35,613 nt of DNA from IMG/VR virus record IMGVR_UViG_3300025910_000024, positions 1 through 35,613 of that record; one strand, written 5' to 3'. Shown here piece by piece: positions 21,947 through 29,437 of this stretch. Under the pieces are notes generated by a model. It saw only the letters and a program-made list of their open reading frames with translations, did no database searches and was not told the DNA's origin. The first letter of the stretch is position 1; every line of letters starts with the position of its first letter. This DNA is from a virus. Made by a program: the position numbers and the translations under genes.

Positions 21947-24172
21947 TCACGCTAGCCCTGGTTTGGGACCTGGAATGCCAGGCGGAGGATTCGGCTTGGG
22001 TTGCTGACTCGGGTTGCCTCCGGGCGCGGGCCCCATCTGAGGCATACCCGGAGGAGCGGGCGGGGGAGGGTTGCCGATGATGAGAGGAGGCGGAGGTTGC
22101 GGGGGGCCGAGAAATGCCACCAGATCCTCGCGTCCTCGGGACCGGAAGACGCCGGCCATGATCTGCCAGAGCAGCGCGAGGTTCTGCTGGAGAGCGGGGA
22201 TGTTCTTGTAGATCTCGAGCAGCTCATCCGCTTCCTGAATCCTCTGCGACTGGGTCACGAAGCGAAGGTCGGCTCGGATCTCGAAGTGGTAGTTGCGCTC
22301 ATAGAGCCGACGCCCGATCTTCATCTCCTGGCTGATCTTGCCCTGCGTTGGCTGGCCCGGATTCTGCGCCTGAAACGCCGCAGCTTGCTGCGGGTTGGCT
22401 GCCATGGCGACGTGGAAGATCTCCTCGTCCTGCATGTGGATCGAGTTGAGAAACGCGTTCGCCTTGAGCACCCACTCGAGCCCGTCGCCGAACTTGCGCG
22501 TCGACACGCTCGTCTGCTTCGTCGCCTGCTCGATGCGCGCTGCGATGCCGCGGAACGTCTCTCCGCTCTTGCCCGGATCGCCCGAGAGCACAGACGGCGC
22601 CTGCATCGAGCTCTGGCCGTACTGCACCATCTTGTCGACGATCTCGAACATCTGCGGATTCGCCCCGTCGAACTTCAGGGGCATGATGTTCTCTTTCAAA
22701 TCCTCGCCCGCCGTCCCTTCGGCGGTGAGGATGGCGCCGGGCCGGATCTCCGTGTTGCCCTTCTCGGAGAATCGAATCCGATCGCTCTTGATGAGCACGC
22801 CGCAGTTGCCCATCGTCGCCGCGTCGACCGCCTGGTTCATCGCCGTGTTCGCGGCGCGGTTGAAGTCGGCTTGCATCGTGCCGTAGCCGAGGCCGAGGTT
22901 CCCCACGATCGGCTCGATGAGCACGAAGTGCGTGAAGAGATGGACCGGGTCCTTCTTCACGGGCGGCGGCAGCTCGGCCGGGTTCTCCGGGTCCACCATC
23001 CACGTCGGCGGCATCGGCGGCTCGAGCGTCATGTGGATCTGCTGTGCGTCCTGGAGGTTCCCCTGCGCCATGGCCGCCTGGTCAGGCGCCATCTCGGGCG
23101 CGAGCTCGCCGACCTGCTCAGCCATCGACTGGATCGCCGACGCCTGCTCCTGGACTTGCTGGTCGTGAAAGGCCTTCTGCGAGCGGTACTCGTCGAGCTC
23201 CTTCGACTGCGCGTCGAAGCGCGCTTGGTCCTGCCAGTTCGGATACTCGTAAATCGTGAGCTCGAGGATGGCCTTCGTCGTCTTATCGAGGATGACCTTG
23301 CAAAACCGCTCCGTGTCCTGGTTCGGCAGCTCGAGCCAGCCCTCGTACCAGAGGAGCTTATAGGGAGCGGACGAGTCGGTCGTCTGGATGCCCTTCGCCT
23401 CGGCGGCGTCGCGCATCAGCTCCTGCTCGGGGTCGTCGTCCCAAGACGGGCGCTTTCTGTCGATGACGCGGTCGACGTCGTACCAGACGCCGCGCATCTT
23501 CTCGAGCTCGTGCTTTTGCTTCGGCAGGATGCGAATGCGGTAGGGGCTGTTCTGGTAGTTAGGGCTCGTGTCCGTGTAGTTGTAGGGAACCACGAACTCG
23601 TCGGCCGTCATGAACTCATGCCGGTTGGTCGCGCGCTCGCCGTCGTGCCAGGAGTGACACGTCGCGTCGCCGTGGAGGAAGAACATCAGCATCCCGCGGA
23701 ACATCTGGCGCTTGAAGTCGGGGATCTGCTGCCGAATCTGCCAGTTCGCATGGAGCGCGACGAGCTGCGCCATCTCCTCGTCGCCAGCGCCGAGCGGGGC
23801 GACGCCGCAGACGTTGTCCCAGTCGCCGAATAGCTCGGCGAACGCGCGAAAGCAGATGCGCGTGACGTTCTCGAGCATGATCGGGACGTGGCAGTTGGCC
23901 GCGCCCTTGTAGGGGAAGTCCTTCTCGGGCAGGACGCCGGTGAAGATGGACCAGTCGTCGGAGATCTGCTTCCGATACTCTTCGGTCCCGCTCCACGCCT
24001 CGTCGAAGTTGTCGGAGACCGTCGTCGCGATTTGCTTCAGCGCATCCTGACCATCCTTCGTGGCCATGAACGACTCGACGAGGTTCGCCGCGTTCTCGTC
24101 GAAGTCGACGTCGAGAAGCTCGTCCTCCTCTTCCGGCGCCGCTTCTTCCTTCTGATTCTCTTCGTCGGCCAT
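21947..24172 (-). CDS. P22-like portal protein
   Basis: A 741-residue protein with an acidic N-terminus (about 1-25). It carries the P22-type portal signature WSIFTGVLPEKDFPYKGAAN and CHVPIMLENVTRICFRAF at about 73-112, a helical wing/stem region, and a Pro-rich C-terminal tail (from about 695, PPPLIIGNPPPPAPPGMPQM). P22 gp1 is 725 residues. The portal forms the dodecameric channel for DNA entry and exit and docks TerL and the adaptor. ATG 24172 overlaps the TerL stop (TGATG). Order TerL-portal-scaffold-capsid is as in P22-like phages. Confidence 0.85.
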   Translation of the reverse strand: MADEENQKEEAAPEEEDELLDVDFDENAANLVESFMATKDGQDALKQIATTVSDNFDEAWSGTEEYRKQISDDWSIFTGVLPEKDFPYKGAANCHVPIMLENVTRICFRAFAELFGDWDNVCGVAPLGAGDEEMAQLVALHANWQIRQQIPDFKRQMFRGMLMFFLHGDATCHSWHDGERATNRHEFMTADEFVVPYNYTDTSPNYQNSPYRIRILPKQKHELEKMRGVWYDVDRVIDRKRPSWDDDPEQELMRDAAEAKGIQTTDSSAPYKLLWYEGWLELPNQDTERFCKVILDKTTKAILELTIYEYPNWQDQARFDAQSKELDEYRSQKAFHDQQVQEQASAIQSMAEQVGELAPEMAPDQAAMAQGNLQDAQQIHMTLEPPMPPTWMVDPENPAELPPPVKKDPVHLFTHFVLIEPIVGNLGLGYGTMQADFNRAANTAMNQAVDAATMGNCGVLIKSDRIRFSEKGNTEIRPGAILTAEGTAGEDLKENIMPLKFDGANPQMFEIVDKMVQYGQSSMQAPSVLSGDPGKSGETFRGIAARIEQATKQTSVSTRKFGDGLEWVLKANAFLNSIHMQDEEIFHVAMAANPQQAAAFQAQNPGQPTQGKISQEMKIGRRLYERNYHFEIRADLRFVTQSQRIQEADELLEIYKNIPALQQNLALLWQIMAGVFRSRGREDLVAFLGPPQPPPPLIIGNPPPPAPPGMPQMGPAPGGNPSQQPKPNPPPGIPGPKPGLA

Positions 24173-25704
24173 CAGATCCTCGACCCGTACCCGTCACGTC
24201 CGCGATGCGCGCGGATGCGCACTTCGTCGTCTTCGTCTTCCCACTCGTCTTTTTGCTTGCGCTGCCCGATGCCGGCGGAGCCGTGCGACGCGAACGCGCA
24301 TGCGTAGAGCACGGAGTCGTGCCAGTGGTCGTCGCCTCCGTCCATCGGCTCGTCCGGTAGATCCAGGTTCGTCTGAACCATGGGGATGGTGCGGATGGCC
24401 ATCTCGCAGTTCTTGAAGAACACAATGCCAGGACGCCCGCCGCGGTTGTCCTTCAGGCGAAACGTGAGCTTGTCAGCGTTCGTCTTGCGGTGCCTGCGGC
24501 CGATGCCGCCGCCCGTCTTCTCGGCCTTGACCCACGAGACGCCGTTCTTCGCCATGATGGCGGCCTTCGAGAGGCCGATGTCGCCGCGGTCCTCCCAGAG
24601 CTGCGTGTCGGCGGGGCCCGTGATGCTCGAGCGCCCGCCCTTGCTGTTCGCGCCGCTCTGCCAGAGGCCCATCTCGCGCTCGATCTGCTGGATGAGCAGC
24701 GCGACCTCCTCGACGTCCTTGCCCTTGAACGTGAGCTCCTTCACGGCGTAGATGTTCTGATCGCCGTCCATGGCCCACCAGTGGACGCATCCGGGCTGCT
24801 TGTAGCCCCAGTCCATCGAGCGGAACATCGGCCACTCCGACGGCACCTTGAACGGTGCGCAGACGTGCTTGCTTCGCTCCCACACGTCGCCGTAGAAGCT
24901 GCCGGCCGTGAAGTACCAGTTGCCGTAGAGGAGCGCTTCCTTGATGTGCTTCGGGCCCGCCGAGAGCGTCGCCGCGTACTGGCGCACGAACTCCTTGTTC
25001 GGGTTGTCGAAGAGCGTGGCTGGAAGGTAGATACGCGTCGCGACTCCGAAGGACCCGTCGTCCATCTCGTATTGGTATTCGAGCGTCTCGCGACCTTCGG
25101 GGGCCGGGTCGACGAAGCGCTTTCGCACCCAGTGTGGATCGCGAACGGATGTGACCATGCTCGCCGTCATCATCGGGTTCGACATGGCCCGGATGCGGAG
25201 CATCTGCGCGAGGATGGGGTCCGTCGTTCGCAGACGCATGTTGATCTGCGTGTACTGCTCCTCTTCGAACGTGATGAGCTCGTCGTAGGAGATGTGCGTG
25301 AACTCGCTCGACATGTATTCGGTGTACGAGTCGTGGTCTTTGCAGTGGCCGAACTGGAACTTGAAGCCCGACGCGAACGCCCAGGTCGTCTTTTGGTTGT
25401 CCCAGTGCGCCTCGGGATCCATCTTCGGAAAGATGCGGTGCGTCCTCTGGATCGACTGCTCGAGCTCCTTCAGCGTGCGGCGAAGGTGAAGCGCGCGCCC
25501 CTGCGAGTCGCCCCACCCGATGTGATACGGGTGCTCCTTCTGCTCGCATCGCTGGTGCTCGACGATGATTTGCGAGACGGGGTCCATGAGCAGGCACATC
25601 GTCTTGCCAGGGCCCGCGGCGCCAGCGCCGAGAGCTTCGCGATGCGGCAGGTTATGAAATTCCTGCTGCCACGCCGAGGCCTGGTAGACGACGTCTAGGT
25701 TCAC
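24172..25704 (-). CDS. terL: Terminase large subunit (TerL)
   Basis: A 510-residue protein from GTG 25704 (overlapping the upstream stop, with GGAGAGAA upstream). The ATPase half has Walker A GAAGPGKT at about 28-35 and Walker B THISYDE with D141-E142. The nuclease half carries the expected acidic residues in MDWGYKQPG (D298), ADTQLWED (D366) and DHWHDSVLYA (D463), the two-metal RNase H-like site. TerL powers DNA packaging into the prohead and cuts the concatemer. The length is usual for the family. The in-frame stretch upstream to 25854 is Arg-rich shadow coding and is not included. Confidence 0.9.
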   Translation of the reverse strand: MNLDVVYQASAWQQEFHNLPHREALGAGAAGPGKTMCLLMDPVSQIIVEHQRCEQKEHPYHIGWGDSQGRALHLRRTLKELEQSIQRTHRIFPKMDPEAHWDNQKTTWAFASGFKFQFGHCKDHDSYTEYMSSEFTHISYDELITFEEEQYTQINMRLRTTDPILAQMLRIRAMSNPMMTASMVTSVRDPHWVRKRFVDPAPEGRETLEYQYEMDDGSFGVATRIYLPATLFDNPNKEFVRQYAATLSAGPKHIKEALLYGNWYFTAGSFYGDVWERSKHVCAPFKVPSEWPMFRSMDWGYKQPGCVHWWAMDGDQNIYAVKELTFKGKDVEEVALLIQQIEREMGLWQSGANSKGGRSSITGPADTQLWEDRGDIGLSKAAIMAKNGVSWVKAEKTGGGIGRRHRKTNADKLTFRLKDNRGGRPGIVFFKNCEMAIRTIPMVQTNLDLPDEPMDGGDDHWHDSVLYACAFASHGSAGIGQRKQKDEWEDEDDEVRIRAHRGRDGYGSRI

Positions 25705-26021
25705 TTCTCTCCGCGGATCTTGCCGGCCAATCCCTCGAACGCGGCGCGCGCATCTGGCCCGATCTCGCTCCAAGCCAGGTCTCTGTCCCATCTCACCTTG
25801 GACATGAGTCGAAACAGGGCGTGCCCCGGTGTGTCGTCGTACGGGCGCGACCACTTGACCCTTACGCTCACCGACTGGCCGGGCTTGAGCTCTGGCATCC
25901 GCACGACGGGCAGATCGAATGTCTCCGTCACCTCTGGCGCGGCTTTCTGTTCCGGGACGTCGAGCGGCGCATCGCCGCCCCAGCCTCGTATGCTAACTTC
26001 GCGAATCATTTTGGCGCCCAT
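25701..26021 (-). CDS. Small hypothetical protein upstream of terL
   Basis: This protein of 106 residues has a beta-rich middle (ETFDLPVVRMPELKPGQSVS, then VRVKWSRPYDDTPGH) and a helical C-terminus. ATG 26021 is chosen because AAGGAG lies four bases upstream; ATG 26009 would give the short overlap typical of this genome but has no site. It could be a packaging or virion accessory. A terminase small subunit is not excluded but the size and shape are unusual for one. Confidence 0.5.
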   Translation of the reverse strand: MGAKMIREVSIRGWGGDAPLDVPEQKAAPEVTETFDLPVVRMPELKPGQSVSVRVKWSRPYDDTPGHALFRLMSKVRWDRDLAWSEIGPDARAAFEGLAGKIRGEK

Positions 26022-26287
26022 GCTGCTCCTTCCCACACGTAAAATGTCGTTCCCGCCCCGCCGTCGAGGTCGATGTAGATGGCTCTATCGGCAGACGGCG
26101 CGTCGACCGGCGCTCCATGCCCGCTCATCACGGTGCCGAAGTCGTAGGGGCCCGTGGCCAGCAGGTTGAACCGATCGCGAATCTCGCGAACGACGGGAAT
26201 GACCTCTTGGCGCAAAAACTCCCGAACCCCCTCGACCGCGACCGGGAAGAGATCCGAAACCTTTCGTCGAACGATGGTGAGGCTCAC
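26006..26287 (-). CDS. Small protein with fibre-type C-terminal motif
   Basis: A 93-residue protein from GTG 26287 (GTGA overlap). An N-terminal helix (SLTIVRRKVSDLFPVAVEGVREFLRQE) is followed by a spacer and the C-terminal motif YIDLDGGAGTTFYVWEGAAW. This closely resembles the IYI-x-x-DGGAGTTLYVKE-x-x-x-W motif found at domain ends of many phage tail-fibre and head proteins. The frame upstream is Arg-rich and not coding. It suggests a virion component encoded before the terminase. Confidence 0.55.
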   Translation of the reverse strand: MSLTIVRRKVSDLFPVAVEGVREFLRQEVIPVVREIRDRFNLLATGPYDFGTVMSGHGAPVDAPSADRAIYIDLDGGAGTTFYVWEGAAWAPK

Positions 26288-26685
26288 GGCTCCCTCACGT
26301 GTGGCTTCATGGCGACCGTGACCGCGTCGTAGACGATGCCGCGAAGCGCGTGGCTCGTGCGCGGCGGCCCATCCTTCAGGAATTTGATGCGCTCGGCGTC
26401 GCTCAAGTCCTGCCAGCCGCGGCGCGACTCGAGGTGCAGGCCGACCGCGCGGCACACTTCGCGATCTGCCGCGAAAGCGATGGCCGCCGCCTGGGTTTCG
26501 AGCAGCAGCGACCCGTAAACGTCCTCGATCCAGTCGTTGGTCTTCGGGAAGAGAACCTCTTGCATCGGCCGGTCGAGCCGGATGACGTCCTTGCCCTCCC
26601 GTTTGACCAAATACCCGCGATCGCCGGTCGAGACGGACCGGTACCACTGCCGATCCGCCGGCTGCGGGTCGAATTTCTCACTCAT
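26284..26685 (-). CDS. Hypothetical protein
   Basis: A 133-residue protein (ATG 26685, ATGA overlap) that is hydrophilic, with helices at about 58-75 and 80-100 (LLLETQAAAIAFAADREVCR, then DLSDAERIKFLKDG). No domain is recognised. It lies in the five-gene block between the lytic transglycosylase and terL, all linked by 4-base overlaps. Possible roles include small terminase or early head accessory. Confidence 0.5.
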   Translation of the reverse strand: MSEKFDPQPADRQWYRSVSTGDRGYLVKREGKDVIRLDRPMQEVLFPKTNDWIEDVYGSLLLETQAAAIAFAADREVCRAVGLHLESRRGWQDLSDAERIKFLKDGPPRTSHALRGIVYDAVTVAMKPHVREP

Positions 26686-27089
26686 TTGGGCACGAGCCTC
26701 TTCGGATACGTCGGAGCGGGGCCCGAGACCTGCACGAGCGTTGCATTGAGCACGCGCGGGCCCTGTTTTTCGGTCGCTCGTGCCTTCATGGCGCCAGCGA
26801 GGAAGTTCTGAGCGAGCTTGAGGAACGTCGGCGCCTCTTTTTGCGACGCCCATGCGGCTTGCGCGATGCGAAACGCCTTCAGCGCCTCTTCGCGGCTGCC
26901 CATGACGCGCGTCCACTCGGGCGGAGGCTCCTCGGCCTCGATCATTTCCTTCGTGAGCTCCGGAGCGCGCATCGCATACTCCAGAATCGAGGCGGCCCGC
27001 TGGTGGAGCGCGGTCTCCATGTGACGGAGCCGCTCGAGGTCGGTCTCTTCGCGCGAAACCACCGTCGCCATGGCTGCTTTCTTGGTCAC
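26682..27089 (-). CDS. Helical protein, possible small terminase subunit
   Basis: A protein of 135 residues (GTG 27089, AGGAG ten bases upstream; GTGA overlap). It is almost entirely helical in its first 110 residues with heptad-like stretches (ETDLERLRHMETALHQRAAS, REEALKAFRIAQAAWASQ), ending in a short beta tail (ATLVQVSGPAPTYPKRL). Small, helical, oligomer-forming proteins upstream of terL are often TerS. No DNA-binding HTH is recognised, so this is only the best candidate in the region. Confidence 0.5.
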   Translation of the reverse strand: MTKKAAMATVVSREETDLERLRHMETALHQRAASILEYAMRAPELTKEMIEAEEPPPEWTRVMGSREEALKAFRIAQAAWASQKEAPTFLKLAQNFLAGAMKARATEKQGPRVLNATLVQVSGPAPTYPKRLVPK

Positions 27090-27388
27090 TGGATCGCCAC
27101 TCCTGTCGGGGCGAGCACGATCGCGCCGTGAACGTCCTGCGAGAGCACCGAGTGGGTGATGACGTCGATGCCGAGTTCCACGAGGAGCTGCTTGACGGTC
27201 ATGACGCGCTTCGGGCCCTGCGGCGTGTTGACGATGATCGAGCCCTCTGCGAGTTCTCCGAACGTCGCCGCGGACTGCTTGCTCGCGGTCTCCGCGTTCT
27301 TCGGGTCGTCGTAGACCTTGACGGGCATGATGTACGAGCCCCCGAGCCGGCTCTTGATGACGCGGTAGACGGTGTGGACCTTGTTCAC
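27086..27388 (-). CDS. Hypothetical protein
   Basis: A 100-residue protein starting at GTG 27388 (GTGA overlap). It starts VNKVHTVYRVIKSRLGGSYI and contains a basic KVYDDPKNAETASKQSAATF segment and a beta-rich C-terminus with IIVNTPQGPKRVMTVKQLLV. No family is recognised. It follows the transglycosylase directly, so a lysis or virion role is possible. It is chosen over a longer frame up to 27679, whose extra part is Arg-rich shadow. Confidence 0.5.
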   Translation of the reverse strand: MNKVHTVYRVIKSRLGGSYIMPVKVYDDPKNAETASKQSAATFGELAEGSIIVNTPQGPKRVMTVKQLLVELGIDVITHSVLSQDVHGAIVLAPTGVAIQ

Positions 27389-28056
27389 GTGTTCCTCGGC
27401 GTGTCGGGAGAGGCGTCGTCGTCGCGGAGCGTGACGTGCCCGCTCTCCAGCGTGTCCTGGAGGTCGAACTGTTTGGCGAGCGCCTGCGCGACCGTGAATT
27501 TCTCGCCCTCGAGCTTCAGGTACGTCCACGTGTTGAGCGCGCGAACCTCCTGGTCGATGTGGTTTCCAGTCGAGTGCATCCCGTACGGGTTCGCCGACGA
27601 GTCGCGCACGCTGCCGGCGTTGAACGCCGCGGCCACCTTCGGGAAGTCCCCCTTGATGCTCGAGAGCGACGAGAGCCATGAGATGTACTTCGCCCCGATC
27701 TCGAGGTTCCGGCGCGGCTCGAGAAGCTGCGGATCGGTCCAGTTGCCCTTCAGCGCCCTGCTCGTGATCTGAAGCAGCCCGAGCCCGTCATCGCGCGGAT
27801 CGTCCGTGCCCTCACGATTGCGGGCCCACTGGTTGCCCCCGCTCTCGCGCCAAATCATGGCCTGGAGCCAGCCGTCGGGGAGCAGGTACTTCGCGCCAAT
27901 CTCGCGGCAGAGCGGCCCCCAGCGATCCTCCACGATCTGCACGCTCTTCCACTGCTCGGCGCGCAGCATCGGCACTTCTTCGGCGCCGTTCGGGAGGTCC
28001 CAGGTGACAATCAAGGAGTCCTCCTCGCGCTTGCGCCATCCGATCGTGGCCGGCAT
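27385..28056 (-). CDS. Lytic transglycosylase (SLT domain)
   Basis: This 223-residue protein has the SLT pattern: catalytic Glu at about 71 in MIWRESGGNQWARN, then GLGLLQIT at about 91-98, NLEIGAKYISWL at about 117-128 and AAFNAGS at about 143-149. It cleaves murein between MurNAc and GlcNAc to form anhydro-ends. There is no signal peptide, so as an endolysin it needs a holin; alternatively it is a virion-associated enzyme. Its place near the start of the late unit and next to a membrane protein suits either. ATG 28056 has a TGATG overlap. Confidence 0.85.
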   Translation of the reverse strand: MPATIGWRKREEDSLIVTWDLPNGAEEVPMLRAEQWKSVQIVEDRWGPLCREIGAKYLLPDGWLQAMIWRESGGNQWARNREGTDDPRDDGLGLLQITSRALKGNWTDPQLLEPRRNLEIGAKYISWLSSLSSIKGDFPKVAAAFNAGSVRDSSANPYGMHSTGNHIDQEVRALNTWTYLKLEGEKFTVAQALAKQFDLQDTLESGHVTLRDDDASPDTPRNT

Positions 28057-28313
28057 CAGAGCCCCCCGTCGCGCTCGAGAGCGTGGTCCACGAGCCGCGC
28101 GTTACGGTCGATCTTCTCCAGGCACTCGATGACCGGGTCGAGACCCGCGCACTGCGCCTCGACCGTCGTGCGCACGATCTTCGCCACCGTCCGCGTCGGC
28201 CCAACGCCTCCGCACCCGTGCAGCAGGCCGGCGACCACGAAGGCGATCGATGCGACGAGGAAGATGACCCAGAGCCAGTGCCCGTAGACCTCGAAAAAGC
28301 GCCACCGGTTCAT
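28056..28313 (-). CDS. Membrane-anchored protein, possible holin or spanin
   Basis: A protein of 85 residues. One strong membrane segment (VYGHWLWVIFLVASIAFVVA, about 9-31) is followed by a Cys-Gly-Gly (C34) and a soluble helical C-terminus with Cys at about 54 and 64. N-in, C-out topology would be expected from MNRWRFF. The segment HGC after the hydrophobic stretch is not a good lipobox. It directly precedes the transglycosylase with a TGATG overlap, so a holin/antiholin or i-spanin role is plausible. No motif decides between these. Confidence 0.55.
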   Translation of the reverse strand: MNRWRFFEVYGHWLWVIFLVASIAFVVAGLLHGCGGVGPTRTVAKIVRTTVEAQCAGLDPVIECLEKIDRNARLVDHALERDGGL

Positions 28314-28498
28314 TCGGCCTCCGCGACGTTGATCTGGTTGAACCCGATGCCGTTGCGCACCGCGCGCACCTTGAGCTGGTTCACGAGCTGCCGAATCACC
28401 GTGTTGATGGGCACGCCCGCCGCCCGCGCCGCGTCCCGAAGCAGGGCGTCCTCCTCGGGGGCGAGGGAGACGACGCGGCGGCACCTAGGGTCAGCCAT
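28310..28498 (-). CDS. Ribbon-helix-helix regulator (first gene of the late unit)
   Basis: A 62-residue protein with an N-terminal beta-strand RRVVSLAPEED, a first helix ALLRDAARAAGVP and a second helix INTVIRQLVNQLKVRAV, the layout of Arc/CopG/MetJ-type dimers that bind DNA with the paired strand. ATG 28498 is used; ATG 28519 is in frame but has no ribosome site. An inverted repeat (ATGTAC, seven bases, GTACAT) covers its start codon and the -10 candidate, so it probably autoregulates and controls the late unit that begins with it. It overlaps the next gene by four bases. Confidence 0.65.
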   Translation of the reverse strand: MADPRCRRVVSLAPEEDALLRDAARAAGVPINTVIRQLVNQLKVRAVRNGIGFNQINVAEAE

Positions 28499-28515
28499 GT
28501 ACGTGTGATGTACAT
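28497..28515. promoter_or_regulatory. Operator-like inverted repeat at the late-unit start
   Basis: ATGTAC and GTACAT with a 7-base spacer form a perfect 6-base inverted repeat that overlaps both the start codon of the ribbon-helix-helix gene and its -10 candidate. A third TAC-containing element (CGTACG) lies 10 bases further. Short, repeated half-sites with such spacing are typical operators of this regulator family. Confidence 0.6.
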
Positions 28516-28539
28516 ACATCTCGCGTACGCAGAAATCAA
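28511..28539 (-). promoter_or_regulatory. Candidate promoter of the late unit
   Basis: On the minus strand TTGATT (28534-28539) is followed after 17 bases by TATGTA (28511-28516). The predicted transcript would begin about six bases before ATG 28498, that is, nearly leaderless, which agrees with the lack of a ribosome site. Both boxes match the bacterial consensus only in part. Confidence 0.4.
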
Positions 28540-28555
28540 CACGCCGAGGTTGCCA

Positions 28556-28577
28556 GCTACGCAAAAAGTAGCGTAGC
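28556..28577. promoter_or_regulatory. Inverted repeat GCTACGC-N8-GCGTAGC
   Basis: A perfect 7-base inverted repeat with an 8-base A-rich spacer lies 17 bases upstream of the late promoter candidate and upstream of the divergent gene at 28671. It resembles an operator or activator site. Its GTAGC half-sites recur at 31458-31486. The stem could also form in RNA, but no T-run follows. Confidence 0.5.
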
Positions 28578-28670
28578 ATCCGTCTTGCACGGCTTCGCCA
28601 GCCAGGGAGCCGCGCCCTTGCCGACCCTCAACGGCAGGTGGCGCGGCTTCCTTTTTGCTACTTGGCGGGT

Positions 28671-28892
28671 ATGGCCTGCCCCCGAGCCGACTACCCCGGA
28701 GAAGACCACGATTGGAGCTGCTCCGCCGACCAGCGGTACTGCCGCAAATGCATGCTCCGCGAGACGTACGGGGGGATGGGTGAGTGCTTCCATGCCCACG
28801 ACTGGGGCGTCGACGACAAGGTTCGAGTGTGCCGGCGGTGCGGTCTCAGGATCCGGCGGGTAGACGAAGACGACGGCGCCGCGGGCTGGTAG
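28671..28892 (+). CDS. Small Zn-binding protein
   Basis: A 73-residue protein with several Cys and His that make two possible metal sites: CSADQRYCRKC near 27-37, and CFHAH plus VCRRCGLRIRRVD (C-x2-C) at the C-terminal part. The ATG at 28671 has no good ribosome site; the frame upstream to 28585 is open. Such phage proteins are often unassigned host-takeover factors. It is divergent from the late unit and followed at once by another plus-strand gene. Confidence 0.55.
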   Translation: MACPRADYPGEDHDWSCSADQRYCRKCMLRETYGGMGECFHAHDWGVDDKVRVCRRCGLRIRRVDEDDGAAGW

Positions 28893-29249
28893 GTGGACCC
28901 CCGCTACAAGCTCCGCAGGGTGCTCTGCGCGCGCGTCACGGTCGGCTACCCGGTGATGACGATGGCGCGGTTCGTCCCGTGGGGCCTACCCCTCGAGCCC
29001 GACGGCATCCGCGTGAGCTCGCTCGCGGCCTACCTCGGGCTGCGTGCGGATCGGGTCGGCATCATTCTCCGGCGCCTCGGCATCCCGACGGTCTACGAGG
29101 CCAGCCAGAACCGCCGGCGCAACCTACGCGGCCAGTTCAAGCTCGTGGCCGAAGAGGACGCGGCCAGGGTTATCGTGTACGTGCGGGGCAGGGACGGGGA
29201 GCGCGCCATCAAGGCCGTTCGCGCCAGCCGCGCGGCTCCCTCGGGGTAG
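28893..29249 (+). CDS. Small HTH-like DNA-binding protein
   Basis: A protein of 118 residues from GTG 28893, directly adjoining the upstream stop. A helix-turn-helix-like part at about 41-70 reads VSSLAAYLGLRADRVGIILR followed by RLGIPTVYEAS. The remainder is basic (SQNRRRNLRGQFKLVAEEDA) with a beta-alpha end. This suggests a DNA-binding regulator, but the family is not recognised. Its last 41 bases overlap the opposite-strand ribbon-helix-helix gene. Confidence 0.5.
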   Translation: MDPRYKLRRVLCARVTVGYPVMTMARFVPWGLPLEPDGIRVSSLAAYLGLRADRVGIILRRLGIPTVYEASQNRRRNLRGQFKLVAEEDAARVIVYVRGRDGERAIKAVRASRAAPSG

Positions 29250-29388
29250 CCTCCCGCACCGGCAGCTCCCCGAGGCGGATCCACTGCCGGATGAGCTCCG
29301 ACTTGTTCAGCCTGGCCCTCACCGCCAGCGCCTCCAAGTCCGCCATCTCCTGCAAGCTCAAGCGTATCGTCAGCTTCGTCGTCAGCAC
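29209..29388 (-). CDS. Second ribbon-helix-helix (CopG-like) protein
   Basis: This 59-residue protein, shorter than many ORF thresholds, begins at GTG 29388: VLTTKLTIRLSLQEMADLEA then LAVRARLNKSELIRQWIRLG. That is the classic CopG pattern of a beta-strand (TKLTIRLS), helix A and helix B with the N-K-S-E-L-I-R-x-W start. There is no ribosome site, and the only in-frame start is at the predicted transcription start, so the mRNA is probably leaderless. Two exact direct repeats lie immediately upstream. It may be an independent regulator or the antitoxin-like part of an accessory module; no toxin is seen next to it. Confidence 0.65.
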   Translation of the reverse strand: MLTTKLTIRLSLQEMADLEALAVRARLNKSELIRQWIRLGELPVREATPREPRGWRERP

Positions 29389-29412
29389 CCGTACAGCCTA
29401 TGGCCGTACAGC
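29389..29412. repeat. Direct repeats CCGTACAGC x2 (probable operator)
   Basis: CCGTACAGC occurs at 29389-29397 and 29404-29412, a 15-base period, directly before the start of the second ribbon-helix-helix gene. One copy overlaps the -10 candidate TAGGCT and the other lies between it and TTGATG (29418-29423, 17-base spacing). Tandem half-sites at this distance fit binding of two dimers. Confidence 0.55.
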
Positions 29413-29437
29413 ACCTACATCAATCGGGAGCATGGGT

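Noticed and set aside
22001-23833. Long plus-strand open frame of 610 codons opposite the portal gene
   Set aside because: Shadow of the P22-like portal gene; low-complexity Arg/Leu/Val composition and no ribosome site.
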